Assembly: GCA_040381215.1 (NCBI GenBank)
Contig: JBEIHO010000005.1
Span: forward strand, 17,628 to 81,627
Length of the DNA stretch: 64,000 nucleotides
Source: SZUA-430 sp040381215
GTDB taxonomy: Bacteria > Pseudomonadota > Alphaproteobacteria > Micropepsales > Micropepsaceae
Reading direction: 5' to 3'
Shown one piece after another: positions 27,627 to 35,823 of this stretch (its first letter is position 1; each line of letters opens with the position of its first letter). Under the pieces are notes generated by a model. It did not search any database. It saw only the letters and a program-made list of their open reading frames with translations, and had not been told where the DNA came from. Made by a program: the position numbers and the translations under genes.

Positions 27627-28730
27627 TTACTTCGCCATGTCCATGAGGCCGCTGAAGCCACTCGGCTTGTGCGCCCCGATGACAAGCTGCTCCAGCACCC
27701 CCGCCCCTTCTCTCACAAGGCCATTGGGCCCGCGCAACGTTGCCTTCGAAAAGGCCTGCACGTGGAGAAAATGAAACTCGGAAGTGTTCACCTTGTCGAC
27801 GTCGTAGCTGTCGGAGGCAACCCTGAGTTCTCCATGCAGGCGGCCATGGCCCCACTCAGGGTGCGTATAGCCCAGCCCGCTCATGAAGAAATTCCATTGA
27901 GGCTTGAGTTCGATCGAGTACGCCTGCCCCTGCTCATCCGTCATGCGGATCGTCGCCGCCGCGGCATGACGCGTGCCGGGTTTGTAGATGATGGCGGATT
28001 GGCATTCCTGCATGTGATCGACCGGGCCCGTTCCGACCGGCGACATGACCGCATGCGTATTCCACGGCCGCCCCGTCTCATCGGCATTGTTGTGATACAG
28101 GGTTATCCTGTCATCGAAATTCATCGGTGCCCAGAGCCAGTAAAACTGGGGCGCCCGCGCCGGTGCCGTTGGTTGCGGGTCACTGTGGCCAACCGGCCGC
28201 ACGCCCCATGATCGATCGCGCGTCCCCAGGCAGCTGGATGCGATCTCGATCCGACGCCCCTTCACCTCGATCCAGCCCTCATAGGACCCGTTCTGGGTCA
28301 GGCGAGTATAATCCATGAAAGTCCGCGGCCCGATGCGGTAGGTGAACCGCGGCTCCTCGATCGCGCCTGCGCGAGACGTGAAGACGAGATCGGCAGCAAT
28401 GCCGTGCTCGTTACGGTCCACTTGCACCCGAAGGCGGTGCAAGGGTTCCATCACGCTGACCTGCAAGGGGCCGACCCGGGTATTCATCCGCTCCATGTGC
28501 AGGATGCGCGATGCACGCAGATTGTGCTGCACGCCATCAAGGACGACGCAGAAGGCCCCATCCATGACATTGAGAGCCGGATAGACGCCAAGCGCGGCAG
28601 CAAAGAACACCGCTCCATCCGGCGTGTAGCCATTGAAGAAATACCGGTCATAGAAATTCCGGTCGGTTCCGGCATAGGCAATCGGCTCTGCCGTTTGATG
28701 GATCGGATAGTCATCGGCCTTGCTGAGCAT
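27627..28730 (-). CDS. CrtC/AttH-like (hydratase-fold, lipocalin-like) protein
   Basis: This protein of 367 residues is mainly beta-stranded and carries a TRDRSWGVRPVG segment, resembling the R-D-x-S-W-G signature of CrtC (hydroxyneurosporene synthase)/AttH-like and SVF1-like proteins, which use a pair of lipocalin-like domains to bind lipids or isoprenoids. It is probably a lipid or isoprenoid binding or modifying protein; the reaction is unknown. ATG 28730 has an excellent AGGAGG site, so it is preferred to a TTG 27 bases upstream. It heads the minus-strand run that includes the phosphotransferase and DUF6285 genes. Confidence 0.62.
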   Translation of the reverse strand: MLSKADDYPIHQTAEPIAYAGTDRNFYDRYFFNGYTPDGAVFFAAALGVYPALNVMDGAFCVVLDGVQHNLRASRILHMERMNTRVGPLQVSVMEPLHRLRVQVDRNEHGIAADLVFTSRAGAIEEPRFTYRIGPRTFMDYTRLTQNGSYEGWIEVKGRRIEIASSCLGTRDRSWGVRPVGHSDPQPTAPARAPQFYWLWAPMNFDDRITLYHNNADETGRPWNTHAVMSPVGTGPVDHMQECQSAIIYKPGTRHAAAATIRMTDEQGQAYSIELKPQWNFFMSGLGYTHPEWGHGRLHGELRVASDSYDVDKVNTSEFHFLHVQAFSKATLRGPNGLVREGAGVLEQLVIGAHKPSGFSGLMDMAK

Positions 28731-28826
28731 GCAGCCAACCTCCTGGTCGCGGATCAAGCCTGTCCCGCGGACTTATGTGCACAAGCCGGATAGTGGTACA
28801 AAGCCTGCAACATGAAAAGGTGCAAC

Positions 28827-29213
28827 ATGAACCGCCTCTGGCTTGTCGCAGGCTGCCTGAACATGCTTCTCGCACTTCTGGTGGCAGCCGCGACAGGCCA
28901 TGGGGCACCAGCAGGCCCTCTTGCCGAAGGACGACTGGCGCTTGAGACAGCACGCGAACTGCATCTCGTGCACGCGCTCGCCCTTCTCATGCTCGGGGTG
29001 CTCCCGCCGCAACAGGCCAATACCCGGCTGCTGACGATCGCAGGATCGGCCTTCCTTGTCGGCATCGCCTTCTTCCCCTGCGGGATCTATGCAAGCCGCA
29101 TCCTCGGCTTCGAAGTGATACGCCCGCTCGTCCCCGTCGGTGGCATGGCGTTCATGCTGGGGTGGGTTCTCATGGCCGGCGCCTTCATGCGCAATGGGCG
29201 CCCCATCCGCTAA
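28827..29213 (+). CDS. DUF423 membrane protein
   Basis: This 128-residue protein has four membrane segments. It matches the DUF423 (YwdK/YgdD-like) family by length and by the GxxAFxxGIxxFPxGIY-like pattern (LVGIAFFPCGIYASRI). Function is unknown. The ATG at 28827 is chosen because an AAAGGTG sequence precedes it; an ATG 15 bases upstream is also possible. It starts a plus-strand series running to the ABA4-like gene. Confidence 0.72.
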   Translation: MNRLWLVAGCLNMLLALLVAAATGHGAPAGPLAEGRLALETARELHLVHALALLMLGVLPPQQANTRLLTIAGSAFLVGIAFFPCGIYASRILGFEVIRPLVPVGGMAFMLGWVLMAGAFMRNGRPIR

Positions 29214-29327
29214 GGAAACGGGATCAGACACCCCGGAAACCCTACGTCAACTGACACCGCATCTCGACTTCCAGCAGGTTTCGTTTAGATCTGCTCTGGC
29301 CAACCCGTTCTTGGGATCGTTTGAGAC

Positions 29328-30806
29328 ATGTCCGACAATATCGTGATCGTGGGCGCCGGAATTGCCGGCCTCGGTTCTGCCATGGCCCTTGCGCGGGAGG
29401 GGCGTCGCATCACCGTCCTCGATCGCGATCCGCCACCATCCACCGACGCCGAAACTGCCTTCGAGAAGTGGGAACGCAAGGGCGTCACGCAACTTCGCCA
29501 CAGCCACGTGTTTCTCGGATGCCTCGTCTCGCTGCTGCGCGCACGTCATCCCCGTCTGCATGCGATGCTTCTCGAGGCCGGCGCACGTGAAGTCACCTTC
29601 TCCGAGAGCCTGCCGCCGCAATTGCAATCGGCCTACGCTGTCGGCGCAGGCGATGACGACATGGCGTTCCTGTTCTCGCGCCGCACCACGCTGGAATACG
29701 TGATGCGCGCCTACGTTCAGACGCTGCCGGGCGTCGCGTTTGAAACCGGCGTGCGCGTGAAGAGCCTGGCGACAGAAAGCCAGGGCAACGCGCTTCGAGT
29801 CATCGGCGTGAACCAGGAAACCGATGCAGAGCCCTTGCACCTGCGGCAAGCCGACCTCGTCATTGACGCGAGCGGCCGCAATTCTTTGCTGACGGATGAT
29901 CTTCGCAGCAAGGGCGCCGCCATCGAAGAGGACCGGCATCCCGCCGGCATCCTCTATTTCACCCGGCACTATCGCCTCAGGGATGGCGAAGCCGAACCGC
30001 CCCGCGACAACATCCCCGGCGCCGGCGATCTTGGCTACATAAAGTTCGGGGTCTTTGCCGCCGACAACAGGCACTTCTCGATTACGCTGGCGGTCCCCGA
30101 GATCGAGCAGCGGCTACGCCTTGTGACCCTCGACCCCAAGGTCTTTGATGCGATCTGCAACCGCATACCCGGCATGGCCCGCTGGATAGAGCCCCGTCGC
30201 GCCGAACCCGTCACCAAGGTTTTCGGCATGGGCAATCTCTTCAATGTCTGGCGCAACTATGTGAAGGAAGACCAGCCCCAGGCGCTGAATTTCTTTGCCG
30301 TCGGGGATGCCGCCATCCGCACCAACCCGCTCTACGGACGCGGCTGCTCGTTGTCTGTCATGCACGCCCACATCCTCTCGGACATCCTGGACCGCACGGC
30401 CGATCCGGCAACCCGCGCACGTCTCTTCGAACAAGACAGCCGCCGCGAGATCCGCCCCTACTGGGATGCCATCGTCAAGCAGGACCAGGGCGCCATCCGC
30501 CGCGCCCGGAACGAACAGAAGCCCGGCTACCGCCCCCGCATGAAGGCGCGACTGATCCGCAGCTTTGCCGAAGACGCCATTGGCCCCGCAACACGCCGGC
30601 ACCTGGACGTCTACCGGGCCATCATGAAGACCTTCCACATGCTCGAAGCGCCGACCGTTTGGTTGAAAAACCCCGTTGTCATGGCGAAGGTCCTCTGGAC
30701 GTGGATCACGCCAAGGTCGGCAAAGGCGGATCTCTACCCGCCCAAGCCTGGGCCGGGGCGCGACGAGATGCTGGCCAGCCTCGGTCTGACGAAACAAACG
30801 GCCTGA
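29328..30806 (+). CDS. FAD-dependent oxidoreductase (geranylgeranyl-reductase/halogenase-like)
   Basis: This 492-residue flavoprotein has an N-terminal dinucleotide motif GAGIAGLGSAMALA and a later GD segment in FAVGDAAIRTNPLYGRG, the usual FAD-contact region of the group A monooxygenase/geranylgeranyl reductase/halogenase superfamily. I cannot see the WxWxIP halogenase motif, so reductase or hydroxylase activity is more likely. It is followed 18 bases later by an epoxide-hydrolase-like gene, which fits a monooxygenase making an epoxide that the next enzyme opens. Substrate unknown. Confidence 0.82.
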   Translation: MSDNIVIVGAGIAGLGSAMALAREGRRITVLDRDPPPSTDAETAFEKWERKGVTQLRHSHVFLGCLVSLLRARHPRLHAMLLEAGAREVTFSESLPPQLQSAYAVGAGDDDMAFLFSRRTTLEYVMRAYVQTLPGVAFETGVRVKSLATESQGNALRVIGVNQETDAEPLHLRQADLVIDASGRNSLLTDDLRSKGAAIEEDRHPAGILYFTRHYRLRDGEAEPPRDNIPGAGDLGYIKFGVFAADNRHFSITLAVPEIEQRLRLVTLDPKVFDAICNRIPGMARWIEPRRAEPVTKVFGMGNLFNVWRNYVKEDQPQALNFFAVGDAAIRTNPLYGRGCSLSVMHAHILSDILDRTADPATRARLFEQDSRREIRPYWDAIVKQDQGAIRRARNEQKPGYRPRMKARLIRSFAEDAIGPATRRHLDVYRAIMKTFHMLEAPTVWLKNPVVMAKVLWTWITPRSAKADLYPPKPGPGRDEMLASLGLTKQTA

Positions 30807-30824
30807 AGCAGGGAGAGCCAGGAC

Positions 30825-31787
30825 ATGACCGTGAACTGGAATGAACCGCACTACGCCCAGACCAATGGCATCCGGATGGCCTATTTCGAGCAAGGCACCG
30901 GCGTGCCCGTCGTGCTCTGCCACGGGTTCCCGGAACTCGGCTATGCCTGGCGGCACCAGGTACCCGCCCTTGCCTCCGCAGGCTTCCGCGCCATCGCGCC
31001 GGACCAGCGCGGCTTTGGCTTCACGGATCGCCCTGCAGAGATCGATTCCTATGATATTCGTCACCTGACCGACGATCTTGTAGGCTTGCTCGACCACCTT
31101 GGCATCGGGAAGGCCGTCTTCGTCGGCCATGATTGGGGCGGGTCGGTGGTCTGGGCAATGCCGCTGCTGCACCCGGAACGCGTCGCAGGCGTGATAGGCG
31201 TCAACACGCCCTTCCTGCCACGCCCGCCCATGGATCCGATTGCGCTGATGCGTGCCGCCTATGGCGACGACATGTACATCGTCTATTTCCAGAAGCCCGG
31301 CCCGGCCGATGCTGTCCTGGCAGCAGACCCTGGCAAGACCCTGCGCTTCTTCTATCGCAAGTCTTCCATGACAATCGCCGAGTACGACCGCCTGCCGGCC
31401 GAGCAGCGCAAGCTCGCCCTTGTCGCAGCACTGCAGTCAGACGAAACCCTGTGGCCCGGCACGCCCTTGCACACGCCCGAGGAACACGCCCACTTCGTGG
31501 CCACCTTCACCCGCACGGGCTTCACGGGCGGCATCAACTGGTACCGGAACTTCACCCGGAACTGGCAGATAATGGAAAACATCCCGCAGAGGGTCGACTG
31601 CCCGGCCCTGATGGTCATGGCCGAGAACGACATCGTCCTGCGCCCGGCTCTGGCTGACGGCATGGAAAATTTCGTTCCCGACATTGAAAAGCACCTGATA
31701 GCCGATTGCGGGCACTGGACGCAGTCCGAGAAGCCCCACGAACTCAACCACATCATGGTCAACTGGCTGCGAAAGCGGTTCGGTTAA
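30825..31787 (+). CDS. alpha/beta hydrolase, epoxide-hydrolase-like
   Basis: This 320-residue enzyme has the HGFPE oxyanion loop (33-37), a nucleophile elbow GHDWGG with Asp103 as nucleophile, and a C-terminal catalytic His at about 297 (CGHWTQSEKP). An Asp nucleophile in this fold marks epoxide hydrolases and haloalkane dehalogenases; HGFPE and the neighbouring oxidoreductase favour epoxide hydrolase. It has no signal peptide. It follows the FAD-dependent gene by 18 bases and very likely shares its transcript. Confidence 0.87.
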   Translation: MTVNWNEPHYAQTNGIRMAYFEQGTGVPVVLCHGFPELGYAWRHQVPALASAGFRAIAPDQRGFGFTDRPAEIDSYDIRHLTDDLVGLLDHLGIGKAVFVGHDWGGSVVWAMPLLHPERVAGVIGVNTPFLPRPPMDPIALMRAAYGDDMYIVYFQKPGPADAVLAADPGKTLRFFYRKSSMTIAEYDRLPAEQRKLALVAALQSDETLWPGTPLHTPEEHAHFVATFTRTGFTGGINWYRNFTRNWQIMENIPQRVDCPALMVMAENDIVLRPALADGMENFVPDIEKHLIADCGHWTQSEKPHELNHIMVNWLRKRFG

Positions 31788-31861
31788 GGTTTCTCCCGCG
31801 CGGTTTTGCCAGCCTTGCTTGTTGCGTTATCATTGGACAAGCCTTGAGGGGGACAACACAC

Positions 31862-32326
31862 ATGCCAGCCTTGCCCGAAATGACGCCTGCCAACATGTAT
31901 CTGATGCTCAACCTGGGAGTTCTACCCTTCTGGGCCATGCTAATGCTTCTGCCGCATGCCAGAATAACCGAGCAAGTCGTCCATTCGATCGCCCTGCCCT
32001 TGATCCTCGGCGTGACCTACGCGTGGCTGCTTGCCACTGCGCTGACCTCACCCGCTCCGGAAGGCGCAGGCTTCGCATCCCTCGACGCCCTGATGAAGAC
32101 CTTCAGCGTCGAGATCGCACTGGTCGCCGGATGGGCCCATTACCTCGTGTTCGACCTCTTTGTGGGCGCCTGGCAGGCACGCGACGCACAGCGCGTCGGG
32201 CTCAATCACCTGCTGCTGATCCCGTGCCTGCTGCTGACCCTCTTGGTCGGCCCGATTGGCCTGGTGACCTATCTCATGATCAGGGGATTGTCAGGAAAAG
32301 GCGGCACCAGCCTGTTTGAAGGGTGA
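31862..32326 (+). CDS. ABA4-like family membrane protein
   Basis: This 154-residue integral membrane protein has four or five membrane segments and the conserved segments HYLVFDLFVGAWQARDA and LLVGPIGLVTYL that identify the ABA4-like (DUF4281) family. Plant ABA4 is needed for neoxanthin synthesis. The bacterial role is unknown, but a link with isoprenoid or carotenoid epoxides is suggested by the epoxide hydrolase next door. The start at 31862 has a GAGGGGG site. Its 3' end overlaps the convergent SDR gene by 36 bases. Confidence 0.85.
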   Translation: MPALPEMTPANMYLMLNLGVLPFWAMLMLLPHARITEQVVHSIALPLILGVTYAWLLATALTSPAPEGAGFASLDALMKTFSVEIALVAGWAHYLVFDLFVGAWQARDAQRVGLNHLLLIPCLLLTLLVGPIGLVTYLMIRGLSGKGGTSLFEG

Positions 32327-33166
32327 GCCGCACATGACCTCGCTGCGGCGCCAGAGCTCCGCAGCGACGGCCGTGTCGTGCGAAACCACGGAAGACCGCG
32401 CCGGCTGGCACTTGTCGAAATACTGCCCGGTGACAAGCTTCAGCGCAGGATCCGTCGCCACGTGGACGCTGGTGCGTGCACCTTCGCGCTCGGGGATCGC
32501 CGCGATGCGCTTGGCAGCCTCGAACAACATCCGGAAGACGGTGCCATTGTTGTTGCCGAAGGCCGAAGCCACGAAGCCGGGATGCAGGCAATTGGCGGTC
32601 ACCCGCGTTCCCTCCAGGCGCCGCGCAAGCTCGTAGGTGAAATAGATGTTTGCAAGCTTCGAGCGCGAATAGGCCGTCCAGCCGGAATAGCCCCGCTCCA
32701 TTTGAAGGTCATCAAGGTCGAGCCGCGCCCCCTGGTGCGCCGCCGAGGCAACATTCACCACCCGCCCCTGGTCAGCCGCAGCCAAGAGACCCAGCACCTC
32801 TGACGTCAGCAGGAAATAGGCCAGATGGTTGAGCGCAAGGGTCATCTCGATCCCGTCCGCGCTGAGCTGTCGCGACTGGAACATGGCACCGGCGTTGTTG
32901 ACCAGGACATCGATGTGCCCGAAACGCTCCTGCAGGGCACCCGCCGCATGCAGAACGCCGCGACGCGATGACAGGTCGGCCTGGATGAAATGGATCTGTT
33001 CGTTGCCTGTCTGCGCGCGCAAGGCTCGGATGACGGTATCACCCTTGGCCGTGTTGCGACCGATAAGCGTTACATGTGCGCCGCGCGAGGCCAGTTCACG
33101 CCCCGTCTCACGCCCGATGCCGTCAGTGCCACCTGTGACAACGACGATCTTGTCCTTCATGTTCAT
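32291..33166 (-). CDS. SDR-family oxidoreductase, retinol-dehydrogenase-like
   Basis: This 291-residue short-chain dehydrogenase has the nucleotide motif TGGTDGIG near the N-terminus, a NNAG segment, and the catalytic Y-x-x-x-K as YSRSK. The C-terminal HPGFV segment and length fit the retinol-dehydrogenase-like/WWOX-type branch that acts on lipophilic alcohols. ATG 33166 overlaps the stop of the aldolase gene (ATGA), so it is translated from the same mRNA. The substrate is not known. Confidence 0.87.
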   Translation of the reverse strand: MNMKDKIVVVTGGTDGIGRETGRELASRGAHVTLIGRNTAKGDTVIRALRAQTGNEQIHFIQADLSSRRGVLHAAGALQERFGHIDVLVNNAGAMFQSRQLSADGIEMTLALNHLAYFLLTSEVLGLLAAADQGRVVNVASAAHQGARLDLDDLQMERGYSGWTAYSRSKLANIYFTYELARRLEGTRVTANCLHPGFVASAFGNNNGTVFRMLFEAAKRIAAIPEREGARTSVHVATDPALKLVTGQYFDKCQPARSSVVSHDTAVAAELWRRSEVMCGSPFKQAGAAFS

Positions 33167-33810
33167 GCCCCTTTTCCCACGGCCTCGAGGCAGGCTGTGA
33201 CCAGCCCCCGGGCCCGACGCGAAATGTCCTCATCACTATACGCGGGTTTGAACAGGCTGCTCCCGACACCAAACCCATCCGCCCCGGCCCTGACCCAGTC
33301 CGCCATTGTCTGTTGATCCACGCCGCCGACGGGAAAGATGCGGGCAAGATCCGACGGCAGGACGGCTCGAAGCGCCTTGAGGCCTGCAGGCCCGACCACC
33401 TCGGCCGGAAACAACTTGAGCACCGAGGCACCCGCCGCAACAGCCGCAAACGCTTCACTGGGTGTCATCACGCCAGGCATCAGCGGAACGGCAGCACGAC
33501 GCCCGGCCTTCATGACCTCGAGGTCGAGATTGGGCATCACAAGGAACTCCGCACCAGCCGAAACAGCATCTTCGACATCGCCCGGACGCAAGACCGTCCC
33601 CGCGCCGACAAGCGCATCTGCGGGAATGGCCGCGCGTGCCTCGCGGATGGATTGAAACGGCTGCGGCGAATTGAGGGTGACCTCCATGAGGCGCACGCCC
33701 GCCTGATACAAGGTGCGCGCCACGCCTGCCGCCCGCTCCGGCTGCAGCCCGCGCAGGACCACGACCAGGGGAACCGCCGCGATGGCCGCGGAAAAGCGCT
33801 GTGCAAGCAG
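33163..33810 (-). CDS. dgoA: 2-dehydro-3-deoxy-6-phosphogalactonate (KDPGal) aldolase-like protein
   Basis: This class I aldolase has the Glu of MEVTLNSP and the Schiff-base Lys of LKLFPAE, the set used to cleave KDPGal or KDPG to pyruvate and glyceraldehyde 3-phosphate. The start is odd. No in-frame ATG, GTG or TTG gives a full N-terminus: the first GTG (33762) falls inside the conserved VVLRGLQP segment, which would remove the first strand. CTG at 33810 gives the expected 15 or so residues before it, and a GGAG sequence lies 8 bases upstream, so I place the start there. A single-base error upstream is the alternative. It overlaps the SDR start by 4 bases. Confidence 0.82.
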   Translation of the reverse strand: MLAQRFSAAIAAVPLVVVLRGLQPERAAGVARTLYQAGVRLMEVTLNSPQPFQSIREARAAIPADALVGAGTVLRPGDVEDAVSAGAEFLVMPNLDLEVMKAGRRAAVPLMPGVMTPSEAFAAVAAGASVLKLFPAEVVGPAGLKALRAVLPSDLARIFPVGGVDQQTMADWVRAGADGFGVGSSLFKPAYSDEDISRRARGLVTACLEAVGKGA

Positions 33811-33958
33811 GGTGAATACTCCGTTTCCACGGCCCTGCCCCGACCAGGCAGAGAATCCGAACTGAAGAAGATATCAGAGTTATCAACGAATTTGAAACAG
33901 CTGTTGGTCTACGCTCCTGTCAATGGCCGGCGAAAGACCAGCAACAAGTGGGGTTCTC

Positions 33959-34339
33959 ATGAAAGTACTTGTGGTGGATGACTACAGCACGATGCGTCGC
34001 ATCATTCGCAATCTGCTGACCCAGATCGGATACACCGACGTCGATGAAGCTTCTGACGGCGGGGACGCCTTGCTCAAGCTTCGCCAGGCCCAGTACGGCC
34101 TCGTGATTTCCGATTGGAACATGGAGCCCATGACCGGCTACGACCTGCTCAAGCAGGTGCGCTCGGATGACAGGCTGAAGACAACCCCCTTCATCATGGT
34201 CACCGCGGAATCCAAGACCGACAACGTGATTGCAGCAAAGAAGGCGGGCGTCGACAACTACATCGTCAAGCCGTTCAATGCGGCAACGCTGCAACAGAAG
34301 ATCAACGCAGTCATGCCGCCCGCGATCAAGCCCAACTGA
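33959..34339 (+). CDS. cheY: CheY-like chemotaxis response regulator
   Basis: This 126-residue single-domain receiver has the acidic pair D7-D8, phospho-acceptor D52 in VISDWNMEPMTG, the Thr of FIMVTAES and the Lys of YIVKPFN. The DYSTMRRIIRNLL opening is typical of flagellar CheY. It is followed 19 bases later by a CheZ phosphatase gene, which confirms the chemotaxis role. A longer frame starting at 33923 is rejected because the receiver begins directly at 33959 with a GGGG-containing site in front. Confidence 0.93.
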   Translation: MKVLVVDDYSTMRRIIRNLLTQIGYTDVDEASDGGDALLKLRQAQYGLVISDWNMEPMTGYDLLKQVRSDDRLKTTPFIMVTAESKTDNVIAAKKAGVDNYIVKPFNAATLQQKINAVMPPAIKPN

Positions 34340-34358
34340 ACAAGCAGGAACTTCAACC

Positions 34359-35135
34359 ATGTCGGCGCTTCCTGCACACAGGGACACGGAACAGTTCGAA
34401 GCCCTCGAGCGGGCCATGCGCGAGACACCGCGCGGCCAGGCTTTCCTTGACGAGTTCGCCCGTCGTCTCCGCGCAGGCGACACGGACAGGGTCCTCGCAG
34501 CCCTCGGCGACCTGCGCTCGGCCCTGACCGACACCATCACCAACTCAAGCCTCGAGGTACTGCGCCGCGAGCTCGAGACGATGGCCGCATCCATCGCGCA
34601 GACACGCCGCGAGATCGCCTCGATCAGGCCGGAAGGCCCCGGCAACAACCGGATTGTGACGGCGACAGAGGAACTCGACTTTGTCATCAAGTCGACCGAG
34701 CGGGCCACCTCCGACATTCTCGGTGCGGCGGAACGAATTCAGGAAATCGTCAACGAGTTCCGGGCAAAGGGCGTTACCGACCCCTTGTGCGATGAACTTG
34801 AAATGCACGGCACCAACCTGATGATGGCATGCTCGTTCCAGGATCTCACCGGCCAGCGCATGTCGAAGGTCGTGAACACGCTGCGCTACCTCGAGACCCG
34901 CGTGAATGCCATGATCGAGATCTGGGGCATCACTGCAGAGGATGCCGCAGAGCATGCAGGCTTCGGGCTCACCCAAAGGCCGGACGGCCACCTCCTCAAC
35001 GGCCCTGCCCGCGACGGCGAGGGCGTGGCCCAGGACGATATTGATCGCCTGCTGAACGGTGACACGGCGGTGGAGGACGCAGCCATGCCCGGCGCCGCCG
35101 CATCGCAGGACGACATCGACGCCCTGTTCCGGTAG
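34359..35135 (+). CDS. cheZ: CheZ-type CheY-P phosphatase
   Basis: This 258-residue helical protein has the CheZ active-site segment SFQDLTGQ (Gln161), which provides the Gln that dephosphorylates CheY-P. It has the long paired helices before it and a flexible C-terminal tail. The tail carries two similar peptides, AQDDIDRLL at 224-232 and SQDDIDALF at 249-257, like the CheY-binding tail of CheZ and the N-terminus of FliM. Most CheZ proteins have one such peptide. No other chemotaxis or flagellar gene is in the window, so the cheYZ pair appears stand-alone here. Confidence 0.92.
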   Translation: MSALPAHRDTEQFEALERAMRETPRGQAFLDEFARRLRAGDTDRVLAALGDLRSALTDTITNSSLEVLRRELETMAASIAQTRREIASIRPEGPGNNRIVTATEELDFVIKSTERATSDILGAAERIQEIVNEFRAKGVTDPLCDELEMHGTNLMMACSFQDLTGQRMSKVVNTLRYLETRVNAMIEIWGITAEDAAEHAGFGLTQRPDGHLLNGPARDGEGVAQDDIDRLLNGDTAVEDAAMPGAAASQDDIDALFR

Positions 35136-35238
35136 GCCCACCCGCCGGAACCGCCGCACGGACCCGCCCGTCCTTGCTTTTTGCACTGCACTCAGCCGAT
35201 AACAGGCCTCTGACTGGCGGGGCTGGGTGGATAGCTGA

Positions 35239-35823
35239 ATGGCCGAATCTCCGGACACAATTCTCCTTGCGCTCGGCACATCGACGGCCGCCATCCTGCT
35301 TGCCATCGTTATCATGACGTTCCTGATGGAGGATCTGGCCACCGCAGGCGCTGCCATGCTGGCCGCGGCGGGAACGATCTCGCCGGTCGCCGCGGCCTCA
35401 AGCCTGTTCGTCGGCATATTCCTCGGAGACCTCTCGCTCTATGCCCTCGGCGCGGTCGCACGCAAGCACCCCTGGACGCTGGCCCGCATCGGCACGAACC
35501 GGTTGTCGCGGGGACAGGACTGGCTGCGCCAGCGCTACGTGACAGCCCTGATAGCCGCCCGCTGCCTGCCAGGGATGCGCCTGCCGACCTTCACCGCCAG
35601 CGGCTTCCTGAGCATGCCTTTCGGTACATTCTTTGCCGTCATGCTGATCGCCGGGGTGGCGTGGACAGCGGTGATATTCACCCTGGTCTACAGTTTCGGG
35701 ATCGCGATCGCGGAATCCCTCGGACCCTGGCGCTGGGTTGCAGCCCTGGCCCTCATCGCCTTCGTCCTCTCGGGCCCACGCATCGCGCGCTTCCTCATGT
35801 CCCGGGGAAAGACGGACCAGTGA
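35239..35823 (+). CDS. DedA/VTT-domain membrane protein
   Basis: This 194-residue protein has four to six membrane segments and the DedA (SNARE-associated, VTT) features: FLGDLSLYALGAVARK and, later, RCLPGMRLPTFTASGFLSMPF, with the Arg and Pro residues typical of the re-entrant loops. DedA proteins are thought to flip or scramble lipids such as undecaprenyl phosphate or phospholipid. It heads a three-gene plus-strand unit; its TGA overlaps the GTG of the ATP-grasp gene. Confidence 0.88.
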   Translation: MAESPDTILLALGTSTAAILLAIVIMTFLMEDLATAGAAMLAAAGTISPVAAASSLFVGIFLGDLSLYALGAVARKHPWTLARIGTNRLSRGQDWLRQRYVTALIAARCLPGMRLPTFTASGFLSMPFGTFFAVMLIAGVAWTAVIFTLVYSFGIAIAESLGPWRWVAALALIAFVLSGPRIARFLMSRGKTDQ

